Assembly: GCA_949152475.1 (NCBI GenBank)
Contig: OX424568.1
Coordinates: 18,823,667 to 18,887,666, forward strand
DNA: 64,000 bases
Origin: Terebella lapidaria
Lineage: Eukaryota; Annelida; Polychaeta; Terebellida; Terebellidae
Direction of reading: 5' to 3'
The notes beneath the pieces are model-generated. The model searched no databases, was not told the DNA's origin, and saw only the letters and a program-made list of their open reading frames with translations. Below, one piece after another: positions 45,267 through 57,000 of the stretch. A program made the position numbers and the translations under genes. Position 1 is the stretch's first letter; each line of letters opens with the position of its first letter.

Positions 45267-47476
45267 AAGGCGGGAACACACCTGTCCGATTTTTACCATC
45301 CGCATCCGCATCCGTATCCGCATCCGTCATCAGTTATATTCGCTCTGGCTTATTTGAGAGGCAGTGAGCACACCTCTCCGCATCCGTATCCGCATCCGCA
45401 CTGTCGTCCTGAAAAATCGGTTACCGACCGACTTTTACGGATGCGGACGCCCTTCCGAATAAAAAAATCACGTGCTTAAGAGCGCACGTGAGACGCATAA
45501 CAAGTGCACGGTGCATGTATTCCGACTCTTAGGCCTAGGCTAGGCCACCTATAGGCCTATTTAAATTCAAACCGAACCGTCGGTGCCATTGTCAAACAAA
45601 ATAGTCTAGTAATCAAGTGACAGAAATGAGAAGAATATGAAGGCAAAAAAAGTATTGATGCGGAATATGAAAACGCCTAACTGGTGCGATTCAGTTGGGA
45701 AGGTACTAGGTATCAGCGGTGTGCTACTATAGAATCTAGTTGTTAATTACTAACGTTACCTGCAGCCGTCGGGTCCGTTCAACTTCCGGGACTGCATATG
45801 TCACTTAAGGGCAGGGTGTGGGCAGTGGGGCCTAACCTAGGGTGGAAGATGGCGATTTGAGTTTATATAAACCTATGTGTATTTGTGTATTTATTGATAA
45901 GTCCTTATCATGGCTGGAATGTCCTAACAAACAACCTTACAATCTTACAGGTAGGCCTAACGTTACTTGCGGCTGCGGAATTACAGAGGTACATATCATA
46001 TTTTTTACTTGTAATACAATCATGCACAAGAATTGTGATCATAATAAGAAATTTCAACGTACCGTACATCAGCCTATAGTCCTTGGCAGATGAGCCAAAA
46101 TACATGTGCCCTAAATACCATACATGTATTTTTTTTCTAAACATTTATTTTCACCAACGTTCCTGTGAAAAGTTTTTTGGTGAACTACCGACTTTTGAAC
46201 GCTGGGTATTTCGCCGACATTTTTCAATATTCGTAAAGACGATTGCATACTATTCTTTCCCGTATTTTTCCAAATACTGAGAGCAAAGATATCGGTCTAT
46301 AATTGGTGACATGTGTACTGCAACAATATTAGCTGTTTTCCCTTGAACCAGGACGATTCCCGACCCAAAGGATAGGTTGAATAGTCTGCTTGAAGATTCA
46401 CTAATTGGCACGTGTGTATACTTTTTAATGATAAAGGCACTAATTCCATCAGGACCATTAGATTTGTTGGCGTCCAAATTCCTAATAATTGATGAAACTT
46501 CATCAGGGTTGATTCGGACTTTTCCTAACTTGTTCATAGTCTGAAAATGGTGTTTATAATACGAATAATAACTACAAGCGTAACATGAAGTTGTCTTTCA
46601 ACTTCAGTAACTGTTAGATGTATGATCAGATTCGGCCTGAATAACTTCCGTGGATATTGTATCATTAAGATTTATTGAATGCGAGATACTTTCAAGCACG
46701 AATAATAAAACAAATATTCATTTGTGACTATTGTATTTTCTTTGATGGCCCCTATTCAAATCGGCTATTCCATTGATTTGTCTCAATCTCATAGAGTATC
46801 ATTGCAAGCTAGATTTCCCATGTTAAAACCCCATAAAGGCTATATATTTTCCTGCATATACTGACGAGAAACGCACAGGACAGAAAAAAACAGCCAATAT
46901 TTCATAATGGCCATAGTGCCGTTTCCACTTTATATGAATTTCAATTAATACAAGTCAGTAAATTCCGAGATATACGAGATAGGTTCGCGCCAATAATCTA
47001 AGCGCCGACTTTAGTTCCAAAGTCTGGTCTAGTTGTTCCTTTGACATTCGTTTGTAATTTTGAAACTGTTCGCTGTCCAGTTCCAGTTCCATCACCAGCC
47101 GATGGTATTCATATTTCTTGCGCTTTTGCACAATGCTATGTACCCAATATCTTCTTTTTTTCGTTACAGTTCTGTTTTTGGCCCTGTACCTTGCTAAAAT
47201 AATTCCTCAATCTCCTCATCAGACATAACCGTATAAACAATATAATATAACTGAAAACATTCAACCCATTAATCATCTCGAAACGTCTGCTTCTATGCAA
47301 TATTTTCATCAGTTCATGCTCATGTGATGTAATTTCAATTCATCCGGACACAAAAAGCTTACAACGGACAGAATAAACCGGACAAGGTGTGTACACGCTC
47401 TTGAATTCACTGATGATGGATGCGGATACGGATGCGGATGCGGAAGGTGAAAATCGGGCAGGTGTGTGCCCGCCTG
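45267..47476. mobile_element. 2.2-kb TIR element with (catccg) ends, nested
   Basis: The left end, aggcgggaacacacctgtcc followed by cgatttttaccatccgcatc-type repeats (to about 45345), is matched in inverse at 47408-47476 (ggatgcggaaggtgaaaatcgggcaggtgtgtgcccgcctg). TA flanks both ends. The interior is mostly non-coding and holds a LINE reverse-transcriptase fragment on the minus strand. Confidence 0.75.
46250..46537 (-). mobile_element. LINE reverse-transcriptase fragment (minus strand)
   Basis: It encodes VSSIIRNLDANKSNGPDGIS, then SRLFNLSFGSGIV and KTANIVAVHMSPI. This is the start of the reverse transcriptase of jockey/CR1-like LINEs (LD.NKS.GPDGI.....LFN.S...G....WK.A....). Only about 95 codons remain. 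It is a different LINE from the plus-strand one around it. Confidence 0.8.
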
Positions 47477-48105
47477 TAGACAAACTTTTACAGACGTGCC
47501 ACCAACTAAGCTTAACTCCTGCCAACTTAGCACAAATGGATGCCAACTTTGCATAACGTTATCGAACTTTTATAAACTTTTGCGAACGAACTGAAAACGT
47601 TCTATAACGTTTGCCGACGGTAACAGGAGGAATCGAAGGTTGGCCCACACTTTTTTCAGCAATCTTACATTTTCGACCTTTTGCAGGCATGTCGTAGAGT
47701 TCTGGATAAGAGCGTCACTATGTTGCACTTGGAAAAGCTGCTCGATTGATGGCTATCCGCCCGAAAAGGCTCTCATTTTATATGATCGTTGTATAACGTT
47801 GAGCTCCGTTGATATGCGCTGAGCATGTGTTGAGCTAAGTTCTGCTCAGTTGGCCTACGCTGGACAACGCTCCACCAACGCTAGCCTAAGTTAGCAAAAG
47901 TTCGCATTCGTTCATGTAAAGTTCATGCTACGCTGCCATACGCTCGCTAACGTTACCAAACGTTCACCAACGCTCCAAACGCTCACTATGTGAACCAATT
48001 TTTTTTTCTTCCTCTGAACGTATTCTCACCAACGTTTGGTCTCATTTTGGTAACTTTTCAAAACGCTGGCAAACGTTAGCCCAAACGCTGTAGTGTGAAT
48101 CTACC

Positions 48106-48830
48106 TTAACAGTGTACCAGTATGTATAGTGGGGGTGTATCTACCTCAAAGAGATTGTACTGTAGACAATTTTGACGAATACATTGATCAATTAGAAAAT
48201 GTCATAGAACAATGTAACAGAGAAGGTCTGGTAATTGTCACAGACTCACAGGTGATTTCAACTGCCACTTTGGAGAAGGTCACGGTCCCAGATCATGGGG
48301 CTCCACCACAAAAAAATACACTCAAACTTGGTCGGGTTGTGGAAAGACAGGGCCTAGTTATCACTGACTTGCTTGATAAATGTAATGGCCCGAGGTACAC
48401 GTTTCATGTTGACGGAGTTGGAACGTCATATGTCGATCACATCTTGATATCTGAGCAACTATCCGAGTGTGTTTCAGGGTGTCAAGTACTAGGTGATTGT
48501 TTGATGAACACATCTGACCATCTAGCCATGGAAATCGAGCTAAGCATTGATCTGCCCAATAATTATTATGTAGATAATGACAATACTGCAGTGACACGAT
48601 GGAACAGATGGTCAGATGCGGACATTCATATTTTCTATACTATACCCCTAGAAAATGTACTGTATCAACTGTATAGTAGATGTGTTTGTATCATAGGCGT
48701 CGGAGGTAACTTGCCAGTAGATACCATTGTACATCACCTCGTGTCCTGTATGTTGAACATCTCTGAAAAGAATGTAACGGTTTTGGGGCGTACCCAAAAG
48801 TTTCCCCTAGGTAATTCTGTTAGTGTTTTG
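48106..48830 (+). mobile_element. LINE fragment, part 2 (rest of endonuclease and linker)
   Basis: The frame from 48129 encodes GVYLPQRDCTVDNFDEYIDQ, a region corresponding to the GDFN motif that here reads VIVTDSQ, then YVDHILISEQL and the catalytic-type NTSDHLAMEIEL. The GDFN motif is lost, so the endonuclease is dead. A frame change relative to part 1 occurs just after the TTAA site. An LTR-like fossil interrupts the linker. Confidence 0.8.
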
Positions 48831-50130
48831 TGATATTATGGTTAAATAACCGTTTATTAAAATGTATATATGTGTTTAAAGGTTCATACGGTTCCGTATT
48901 GTTAATGTTTAAAAGGTTTTCCGTCTCGGAACTTGGTATATTTGTATGTTGGTAAACCCGGAGACGGAGCCGGAACCGGAGACGGAACCGGAGACGGAGT
49001 CGGAACAATGGAGTACAAAAACGTAATGACGTTATTTCCGGAAGGTCATGTGATCAGCCTCGTTTTCGGTTTAAAAGGTGACGTGTCAGCCACTGATTGG
49101 TTCTAGAGTGTTTTTAGAAATCCGGAAAATATCAGTGTTTTGGCGGACTATGACGTCACAATAGGTTGGTCACGTGACATGGGTCTCAGGTCTATAAAAG
49201 CCCCCGCTTCACAGCGGACGGCGGAGTTGGTGTCCTGACGTCGACCTGTGCAGACCCCTTCTCCCATAGCAGAGTACTCCCTTGTTCCGGATAGAGTCAT
49301 CCAGATGATAGCAGTTAAGTCTTCTGACTGTGCACTTGGAGAATAAACATGAAAACTTCAACCGAATTGTTTTTCCGTGTTCGTTAGGGAACTGGAATTT
49401 ATAATAAAGTTAGTTCACCGGAAAAGAAAGTAATACGGAGAAAAAGGAGATAAGACCACAGTCGGTTAAGACCAAGTTGTAACGACGTCTTAGGGTGATC
49501 CAAGAACCCAGATCACCAAGGAAGGAGACGGAGACGGAGGTGGAATTCAACGGAGCAACTACGGAGGCGGTATCGGACGGAGCAGTTGCAGAGACGGGAA
49601 CGACGAAGCAGTTGCAGAGGCGGTACCTGACGGAGCGGTTGCGGTAACCGGAAGTGAGAACACTTCCGAGATACTCCATTTCAGGTGCAGTCGCAGGTTG
49701 CGGTGAGGCGGAGCCAACCGGAGCAGTTTGCAGTGCGGTGGAACCTGGCAGAGCGGTTGCAGTATTCGGAAACGGCAACGTTCCCGGATTCTTTATTCCA
49801 GGTGCAGTCGCAGTTTGCAGTAAGACGGAAAACGACGGAGCTGTTGCAGTAAAGCGGTATCCCGACGGAGCAGTTGCAGTACCCGGAGACGGAAACGCCT
49901 CCGGATCCTTACTTTACAGGTGCAGTTGCAGATTAGCAGTCGGACAACGGTTAAGAGGTCCATTCCAGACCACGCTACCAACCTTAGAGACTTCTAGCCG
50001 GAGTTCAACCGTACAGCAGTGGCAGTTTCCCGGAGTTTTACCGTTTCAGCTCCGGTTAAACAACAACTCACCCACCTCCCTAGAAAACCGGTTCATCAAG
50101 ACGTCACAGAAGGGTGCGAACCCGTTACAA
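48831..50130 (+). mobile_element. LTR-like fossil inserted in the LINE
   Basis: A block of about 1.3 kb starts near tgtgatattatgg and ends near cccgttaca. It contains a TATAAAAG box (49193-49200), a downstream AATAAA (49342-49347), and regions of tandem cggagacgg and gcagttgcag words. Promoter plus polyadenylation signal in one block, with tg...ca-like ends, suggests a solo LTR or remnant of an LTR retroelement. The family is not recognised, no protein part is seen, and the exact ends are uncertain. It is younger than the LINE it splits. Confidence 0.4.
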
Positions 50131-50149
50131 TAATTTGCCCTCGCAAAAA

Positions 50150-50990
50150 CCGAGGAAGTGTAGCAAACCATACAGGTCTGAACATCTCAATGAACTGAGC
50201 AGATCACAAAAAGATGCATACTAAAAATGGGTGTATAATGGTAGACCCCGTGGCAGCCAGAATGTACATTGGCAAAGATACAAAAATGCCAAACGGTTAT
50301 TCCGGATCGGCCGCAGAGATGCCGAAAATAATTATTCTCGTACATGTATAACGAACTGTGCAACTCCGACAGTGTGGACCAGAAATACTTTTGGTACCTG
50401 GTTAATAAGGGTAAAAGAAAAGGTTCCCGCGTTGCTGGATCTGTGCTGTACGAACCTGAGGAAGTTCGTGTGGGCTGGGGAAAATATTTTCAACGACTGT
50501 TAGTATACTAGTGTGACAACCAGAATAAGAGTGATGTTGAGAATGAGATTAACAAGATACTCTCTCGTGATGTAATACGTAACCATCAATGTCCTTAGAC
50601 GCAGGTGCCCCATTCATCGAGCGCGAAGCGCGAGTACACGCCTCCGGCATTCGAGAGACTGGGACACCTGGGTCTAGAATGTCATGTGCAGTTCACAGTA
50701 ACTGACGTAAAATCAATCTGCCAATCATTGTGTAAAACAACAAAGCTGCAGGTTGGGACCGTATCAGAACACATACGATACGGAGGTGAAAATTTGTACA
50801 AATTATTGACTCTATCGTATAACTCCATCAATCAAGATTGTATGGTACCCGTCCATTTAAAAAAGGCTATTATTGTTCCTATACCTAAAAACAAGGATAA
50901 AAGCATGCTGTCAAGAGGAAGGTGCAGGATTGTACATTTTTGCCCGGAGGCATGCTATTCTGCTATGTCGGCCAATGTATATTCTGAACG
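50150..50990 (+). mobile_element. LINE fragment, part 3 (linker and start of reverse transcriptase)
   Basis: It encodes SEHLNELSRSQKDAY and WQRYKNAKRLFRIGRRDAEN, then (in another frame) TDVKSICQSL, SEHIRYGGENLYKLLTL and VPVHLKKAIIVPIPKNKDKS, the start of a non-LTR reverse transcriptase. At least one frame change lies between these pieces. The catalytic core is absent: the sequence runs into the minisatellite at about 51.0 kb. Confidence 0.75.
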
Positions 50991-51001
50991 ATAAATTTGC
51001 T

Positions 51002-54000
51002 ATTACGTGCTATTCCCATGCTACTGCTATTGCTACTGTTCTGTTCACGGCCCTGGTACGTGAGCCGAATGCTACTGCTATTGCTCCTGCTATTCCTCCG
51101 CATGGTCGTGGAAGCGGACGCTACTGCTACTGCTATTGCTACTCCCCAGTTTCATCCGAGGCCGGGACGCTACTGCTACTGCTACTGCTATTGCTACTCC
51201 CCAGCTTGAACCAAGGCCGGGACGCTACTGCTACTGCTATTGCTACTGCTAATCCTCCAATGTGTGGTCTGGGATTCGGACGCTACTGCTACTGCTATTG
51301 CTACTGCTACTCCTCCAATGTGTGGTCTGGGATTCGGACGCTACTGCTACTGCTATTGCTACTGCTACTTCTCCAATGTGTGGTCTGGGATTCAGACGCT
51401 ACTGCTACTGCTATTGCTACTCCTCCAAGGGCTGGTGTGGGAGACGGACGCTACTGCTACTGCTATTGCTACTCCTCCAAGGGCTGGTGTGGGAGACGGA
51501 CGCTACTGCTACTGCTATTGCTACTCCCCAGCTTGATCCGTGGCCGGGACGCTACTGCTACTGCTATTGCTACTCCCCAGCTTGAACCATGGCCGGGACG
51601 CTACTGCTACTGCTATTGCTACTGCTACTCCTCCAATGTGTGGTCTGGGATTCAGACGCTACTGCTACTGCTATTGCTACTCCCCAGCTTGAACCAAGGC
51701 CGGGACGCTACTGCTACTGCTATTGCTACTGCTACTCCTCCAATGTGTGGTCTGGGAATCAGACGCTACTGCTACTGCTACTGCTATTCCTCCGCATGGT
51801 CGTGGAAGCGGACGCTACTGCTACTGCTATTGCTACTCCCCAGTTTCATCCGAGGCCGGGACGCTACTGCTACTGCTACTGCTATTGCTACTCCCCAGCT
51901 TGAACCAAGGCCGGGACGCTACTGCTATTGCTACTGCTACTCCTCCAATGTGTGGTCTGGGATTCGGACGCTATTGCTACTGCTATTGCTACTGCTACTC
52001 CTCCAATGTGTGGTCTGGGATTCGGACGCTACTGCTACTGCTATTGCTACTGCTACTTCTCCAATGTGTGGTCTGGGATTCAGACGCTACTGCTATTGCT
52101 ACTCCTCCAAGGGCTGGTGTGGGAGACGGACGCTATTGCTACTGCTATTGCTACTCCCCAGCTTGAACCAAGGCCGGGACGCTACTGCTACTGCTATTGC
52201 TACTCCTCCAAGGGCTGGTGTGGGAGACGGACGCTACTGCTACTGCTATTGCTACTCCCCAGCTTGAACCATGGCCGGGACACTACTGCTACTGCTATTG
52301 CTACTGCTACTCCTCCAATGTGTGGTCTGGGATTCAGACGCTACTGCTACTGCTATTGCTACTCCCCAGCTTGAACCAAGGCCAGTACGCTACTGCTACT
52401 GCTATTGCTACTGCTACTCCAAGGTCTGGTCTTTCAGGCGGACGCTACTGCTACTGCTACTGCTACTGCTACTCCTCCAATGTGTGGTCTGGGATTCAGA
52501 CGCTACTGCTACTGCTATTTCTACTCCTCCAAGGGCTTGTCTGGCAGGCGTACGCTACTGCTACTGCTATTGCTACTCCCCAGCTTGATCTGTGGCCGGG
52601 TACGCTACTGCTACTGCTATTGCTACTCCCCAGCTTGAACCAAGGCCGGGACGCTACTGCTACTGCTATTGCTACTGCTACTCCTCCAATGTGTGGTCTG
52701 GGATTCGGACGCTACTGCTACTGCTACTCCTAAGCTTGAACCAAGGCCAGGACGCTACTGCTACTGCTATTGCTATTGCTACTCCTCCAATGTGTGGTCT
52801 GGGATTCAGACGCTACTGCTACTGCTATTGCTACTCCCCAGCTTGATCTGACGCCAGGACGCTGCTGCTATTGCTACTGCTACTCCTCCAATGTGTGGTC
52901 TGGGATTCAGACGCCACTGCTACTGCTATTGCTACTGCTACTCCTCCAATGTGTGGTCTGGGATTCAGACGCTACTGCTACTGCTATTGCTATTCCTCCA
53001 AGGGCTGGTGTGGGAGACGGACGCTACTGCTACTGCTATTGCTACTCCTCCAAGGGCTGGTGTGGGAGACGGACGCTACTGCTACTGCTATTGCTACTCC
53101 CCAGCTTGATCCGTGGCCGGGACGCTACTGCTACTGCTATTGCTACTCCCCAGCTTGAACCATGGACGGGACGCTACTGCTATTGCTACTGCTACTCCTC
53201 CAATGTGTGGTCTGGGATTCAGACGCTACTGCTACTGCTATTGCTACTCCCCAGCTTGAACCAAGGCCGGGACGCTACTGCTACTGCTATTGCTACTGCT
53301 ACTCCTCCAATGTGTGGTCTGGGAATCAGACGCTACTGCTACTGCTATTGCAACTCCCCAGCTTGATCTGTGGCCGGGACGCTACTGCTACTGCTATTGC
53401 TACTCCCCAGCTTGAACCAAGGCCGGGACGCTACTGCTACTGCTATTGCTACTGCTACTCCTCCAATGTGTGGTCTGGGATTCGGACGCTACTGCTACTG
53501 CTAGTCCTAAGCTTGAACCAAGGCCAGGACGCTACTGCTACTGCTATTGCTATTGCTACTCCTCCAATGTGTGGTCTGGGATTCAGACGCTACTGCTATT
53601 GCTACTCCCCAGCTTGATCTGAGGCCAGGACGCTACTGCTACTGCTATTGCTACTGCTACTCCTCCAATGTGTGGTCTGGGATTCAGACGCCACTGCTAC
53701 TGCTATTGCTACTGCTACTCCTCCAATGTGTGGTCTGGGATTCAGACGCTACTGCTACTGCTATTGCTATTCCTCCAAGGGCTGGTGTGGGAGACGGACG
53801 CTACTGCTACTGCTATTGCTACTCCTCCAAGGGCTGGTGTGGGAGACGGACGCTACTGCTACTGCTATTGCTACTCCCCAGCTTGATCCGTGGCCGAGAC
53901 GCTACTGCTACTGCTATTGCTACTGCTACTCCTCCAATGTGTGGTCTGGGATTCAGACGCTACTGCTACTGCTATTGCTACTCCCCAGCTTGAACCAAGG

Positions 54001-57000
54001 CCGGGACGCTACTGCTACTGCTATTGCTACTGCTACTCCTCCAATGTGTGGTCTGGGAATCAGACGCTACTGCTACTGCTATTGCTGTTCCCCAGCTTGA
54101 TCCGTGGCCGGGATGCTACTGCTACTGCTATTGCTACTCCCCAGCTTGATCTGTGGCCGGGACGCTACTGCTACTGCTATTGCTACTCCTCAGCTTGAAC
54201 CAAGGCCGAAACGCTACTGCTACTGCTATTGCTACTGCTACTCCACCAATGTGTGGTATGGGATTCGGATGCTACTGCTACTGCTACTGCTATTGCTACT
54301 CCTCCGAGGGCTTGTCTGGCAGGCGGACGCTACTGCTACTGCTATTGCTACTCCCCAGCTTGAACCAAGGCCGGGACGCTACTGCTATTGCTAATGCTAC
54401 TCCTCCAATGTGTGGTCTGGGATTCGGACGCTACTGCTACTGCTATTGCTACTCCCCAGCTTGAACCAAGGCCGGGACGCTACTGCTACTGCTATTGCTA
54501 CTGCTACTCCTCCAATGTGTGGTCTGGGATTCGGACGCTACTGCTACTGCTATTGCTACTCCTCCATGGGCTTGTCTGGCAGGCGGACGCTACTGCTACT
54601 GCTATTGCTACTCCCCAGCTTGATCCGTGGCCGGGCGCTACTGCTACTGCTACTGCTATTGCTACTCTCCAGCTTGAACCAAGGCCGGGACGCTACTGCT
54701 ATTGCTACTGCTACTCCTCCAATGTGTGGTCTGGGATTCGGACGCTACTGCTACTGCTATTGCTACTCCTCCAAGGGCTGGTGTGGGAGATGGACGCTAC
54801 TGCTACTGCTATTGCTACTCCCCAGCTTGATCCATGGCCGGGACGCTACTGCTACTGCTATTGCTACTCCCCAGCTTGAACCAAGGCCGGGACGCTACTG
54901 CTACTGCTATTGCTACTGCTACTCCTTCAATGTGTGGTCTGGGATTCAGACGCTACTGCTATTGCTACTGCTACTCCTCCAATGTGTGGTCTGGGATTCA
55001 GACGCTACTGCTACTGCTATTGCTACTGCTACTCCTCCAATGTGTGGTCTGGAATTCAGACGCTACTGCTACTGCTATTGCTACTCCTCCAAGGGCTGGT
55101 GTGGGAGACGGACGCTACTGCTACTGCTATTGCTACTCCTCCAAGGGCTTGTCTGGCAGGCGGACGCTACTGCTACTGCTATTGCTACTCCCCAGCTTGA
55201 ACCAAGGCCGGGACGCTACTGCTACTGCTATTGCTACTCCTCCATGGGCTTGTCTGGCAGGCGGACGCTACTGCTACTGCTATTGCTACTCCCCAGCTTG
55301 ATCCGTGGCCGGGCGCTACTGCTACTGCTACTGCTATTGCTACTCTCCAGCTTGAACCAAGGCCGGGACGCTACTGCTATTGCTACTGCTACTCCTCCAA
55401 TGTGTGGTCTGGGATTCGGACGCTACTGCTACTGCTATTGCTACTCCTCCAAGGGCTGGTGTGGGAGATGGACGCTACTGCTACTGCTATTGCTACTCCC
55501 CAGCTTGATCCATGGCCGGGACGCTACTGCTACTGCTATTGCTACTCCCCAGCTTGAACCAAGGCCGGGACGCTACTGCTACTGCTATTGCTACTGCTAC
55601 TCCTTCAATGTGTGGTCTGGGATTCAGACGCTACTGCTATTGCTACTGCTACTCCTCCAATGTGTGGTCTGGGATTCAGACGCTACTGCTACTGCTATTG
55701 CTACTGCTACTCCTCCAATGTGTGGTCTGGAATTCAGACGCTACTGCTACTGCTATTGCTACTCCTCCAAGGGCTGGTGTGGGAGACGGACGCTACTGCT
55801 ACTGCTATTGCTACTCCTCCAAGGGCTTGTCTGGCAGGCGGACGCTACTGCTACTGCTATTGCTACTCCCCAGCTTGAACCAAGGCCGGGACGCTACTGC
55901 TACTGCTATTGCTACTCCTCCAAGGGCTGGTGTGGGAGACGGACGCTACTGCTACTGCTATTGCTACTCCCCAGCTTGAACCATGGCCGGGACACTACTG
56001 CTACTGCTATTGCTACTGCTACTCCTCCAATGTGTGGTCTGGGATTCAGACGCTACTGCTACTGCTATTGCTACTCCTCCAAGGGCTTGTCTGGCAGGCG
56101 TACGCTACTGCTACTGCTATTGCTACTCCCCAGCTTGATCTGTGGCCGGGACGCTACTGCTACTGCTATTGCTACTCCCCAGCTTGAACCAAGGCCGGGA
56201 CGCTACTGCTACTGCTATTGCTACTGCTACTCCTCCAATGTGTGGTCTGGGATTCAGACGCTACTGCTACTGCTATTGCTACTCCCCAGCTTGATCTGAG
56301 GCCAGGACGCTACTGCTACTGCTATTGCTACTCCCCAGCTTGATCTGAGGCCAGGACGCTACTGCTACTGCTATTGCTACTGCTACTCCTCCAATGTGTG
56401 GTCTGGGATTCAGACGCTACTGCTACTGCTATTGCTACTGCTACTCCTCCAATGTGTGGTCTGGGATTCAGACGCTACTGCTACTGCTATTGCTACTCCT
56501 CCAAGGGCTGGTGTGGGAGACGGACGCTACTGCTACTGCTATTGCTACTCCTCCAAGGGCTTGTCTGGCAGGCGGACGCTACTGCTACTGCTATTGCTAC
56601 TCCCCAGCTTGAACCAAGGCCGGGACGCTACTGCTACTGCTATTGCTACTCCTCCAAGGGCTGGTGTGGGAGACGGACGCTACTGCTACTGCTATTGCTA
56701 CTCCCCAGCTTGAACCATGGCCGGGACACTACTGCTACTGCTATTGCTACTGCTACTCCTCCAATGTGTGGTCTGGGATTCAGACGCTACTGCTACTGCT
56801 ATTGCTACTCCCCAGCTTGAACCAAGGCCAGTACGCTACTGCTACTGCTATTGCTACTGCTACTCCAAGGTCTGGTCTTTCAGGCGGATGCTACTGTTAC
56901 TGCTATTGCTACTGCTACTCCTCCAATGTGTGGTCTGGGATTCAGACGCTACTGCTACTGCTATTGCTACTCCTCCAAAGGCTTGTCTGGCAGGCGTACG

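Larger units (their letters stand above)
44911..48105. mobile_element. 3.2-kb TIR element at a TTAA site, inserted in the LINE
   Basis: TTAA lies on both sides (44907-44910 and 48106-48109). The ends are inverted repeats: ggtggattcacactatagcg on the left, ggtagattcacactacagcg in inverse on the right. Long subterminal regions on both sides carry short tandem words (aacgttggt/acgctccaacg types). The LINE endonuclease frame reads on across the TTAA, which confirms the insertion site. TTAA targets are typical of piggyBac-type elements, but no transposase was found. A second element is nested at 45267-47476. Confidence 0.75.

Noticed and set aside
54410-56299. 629-codon open frame (and 464- and 474-codon ones) as proteins
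   Set aside because: They are low-complexity Leu, Ala/Thr and Tyr/Cys runs, present in overlapping frames of the same repeat, with no domain and no start context.
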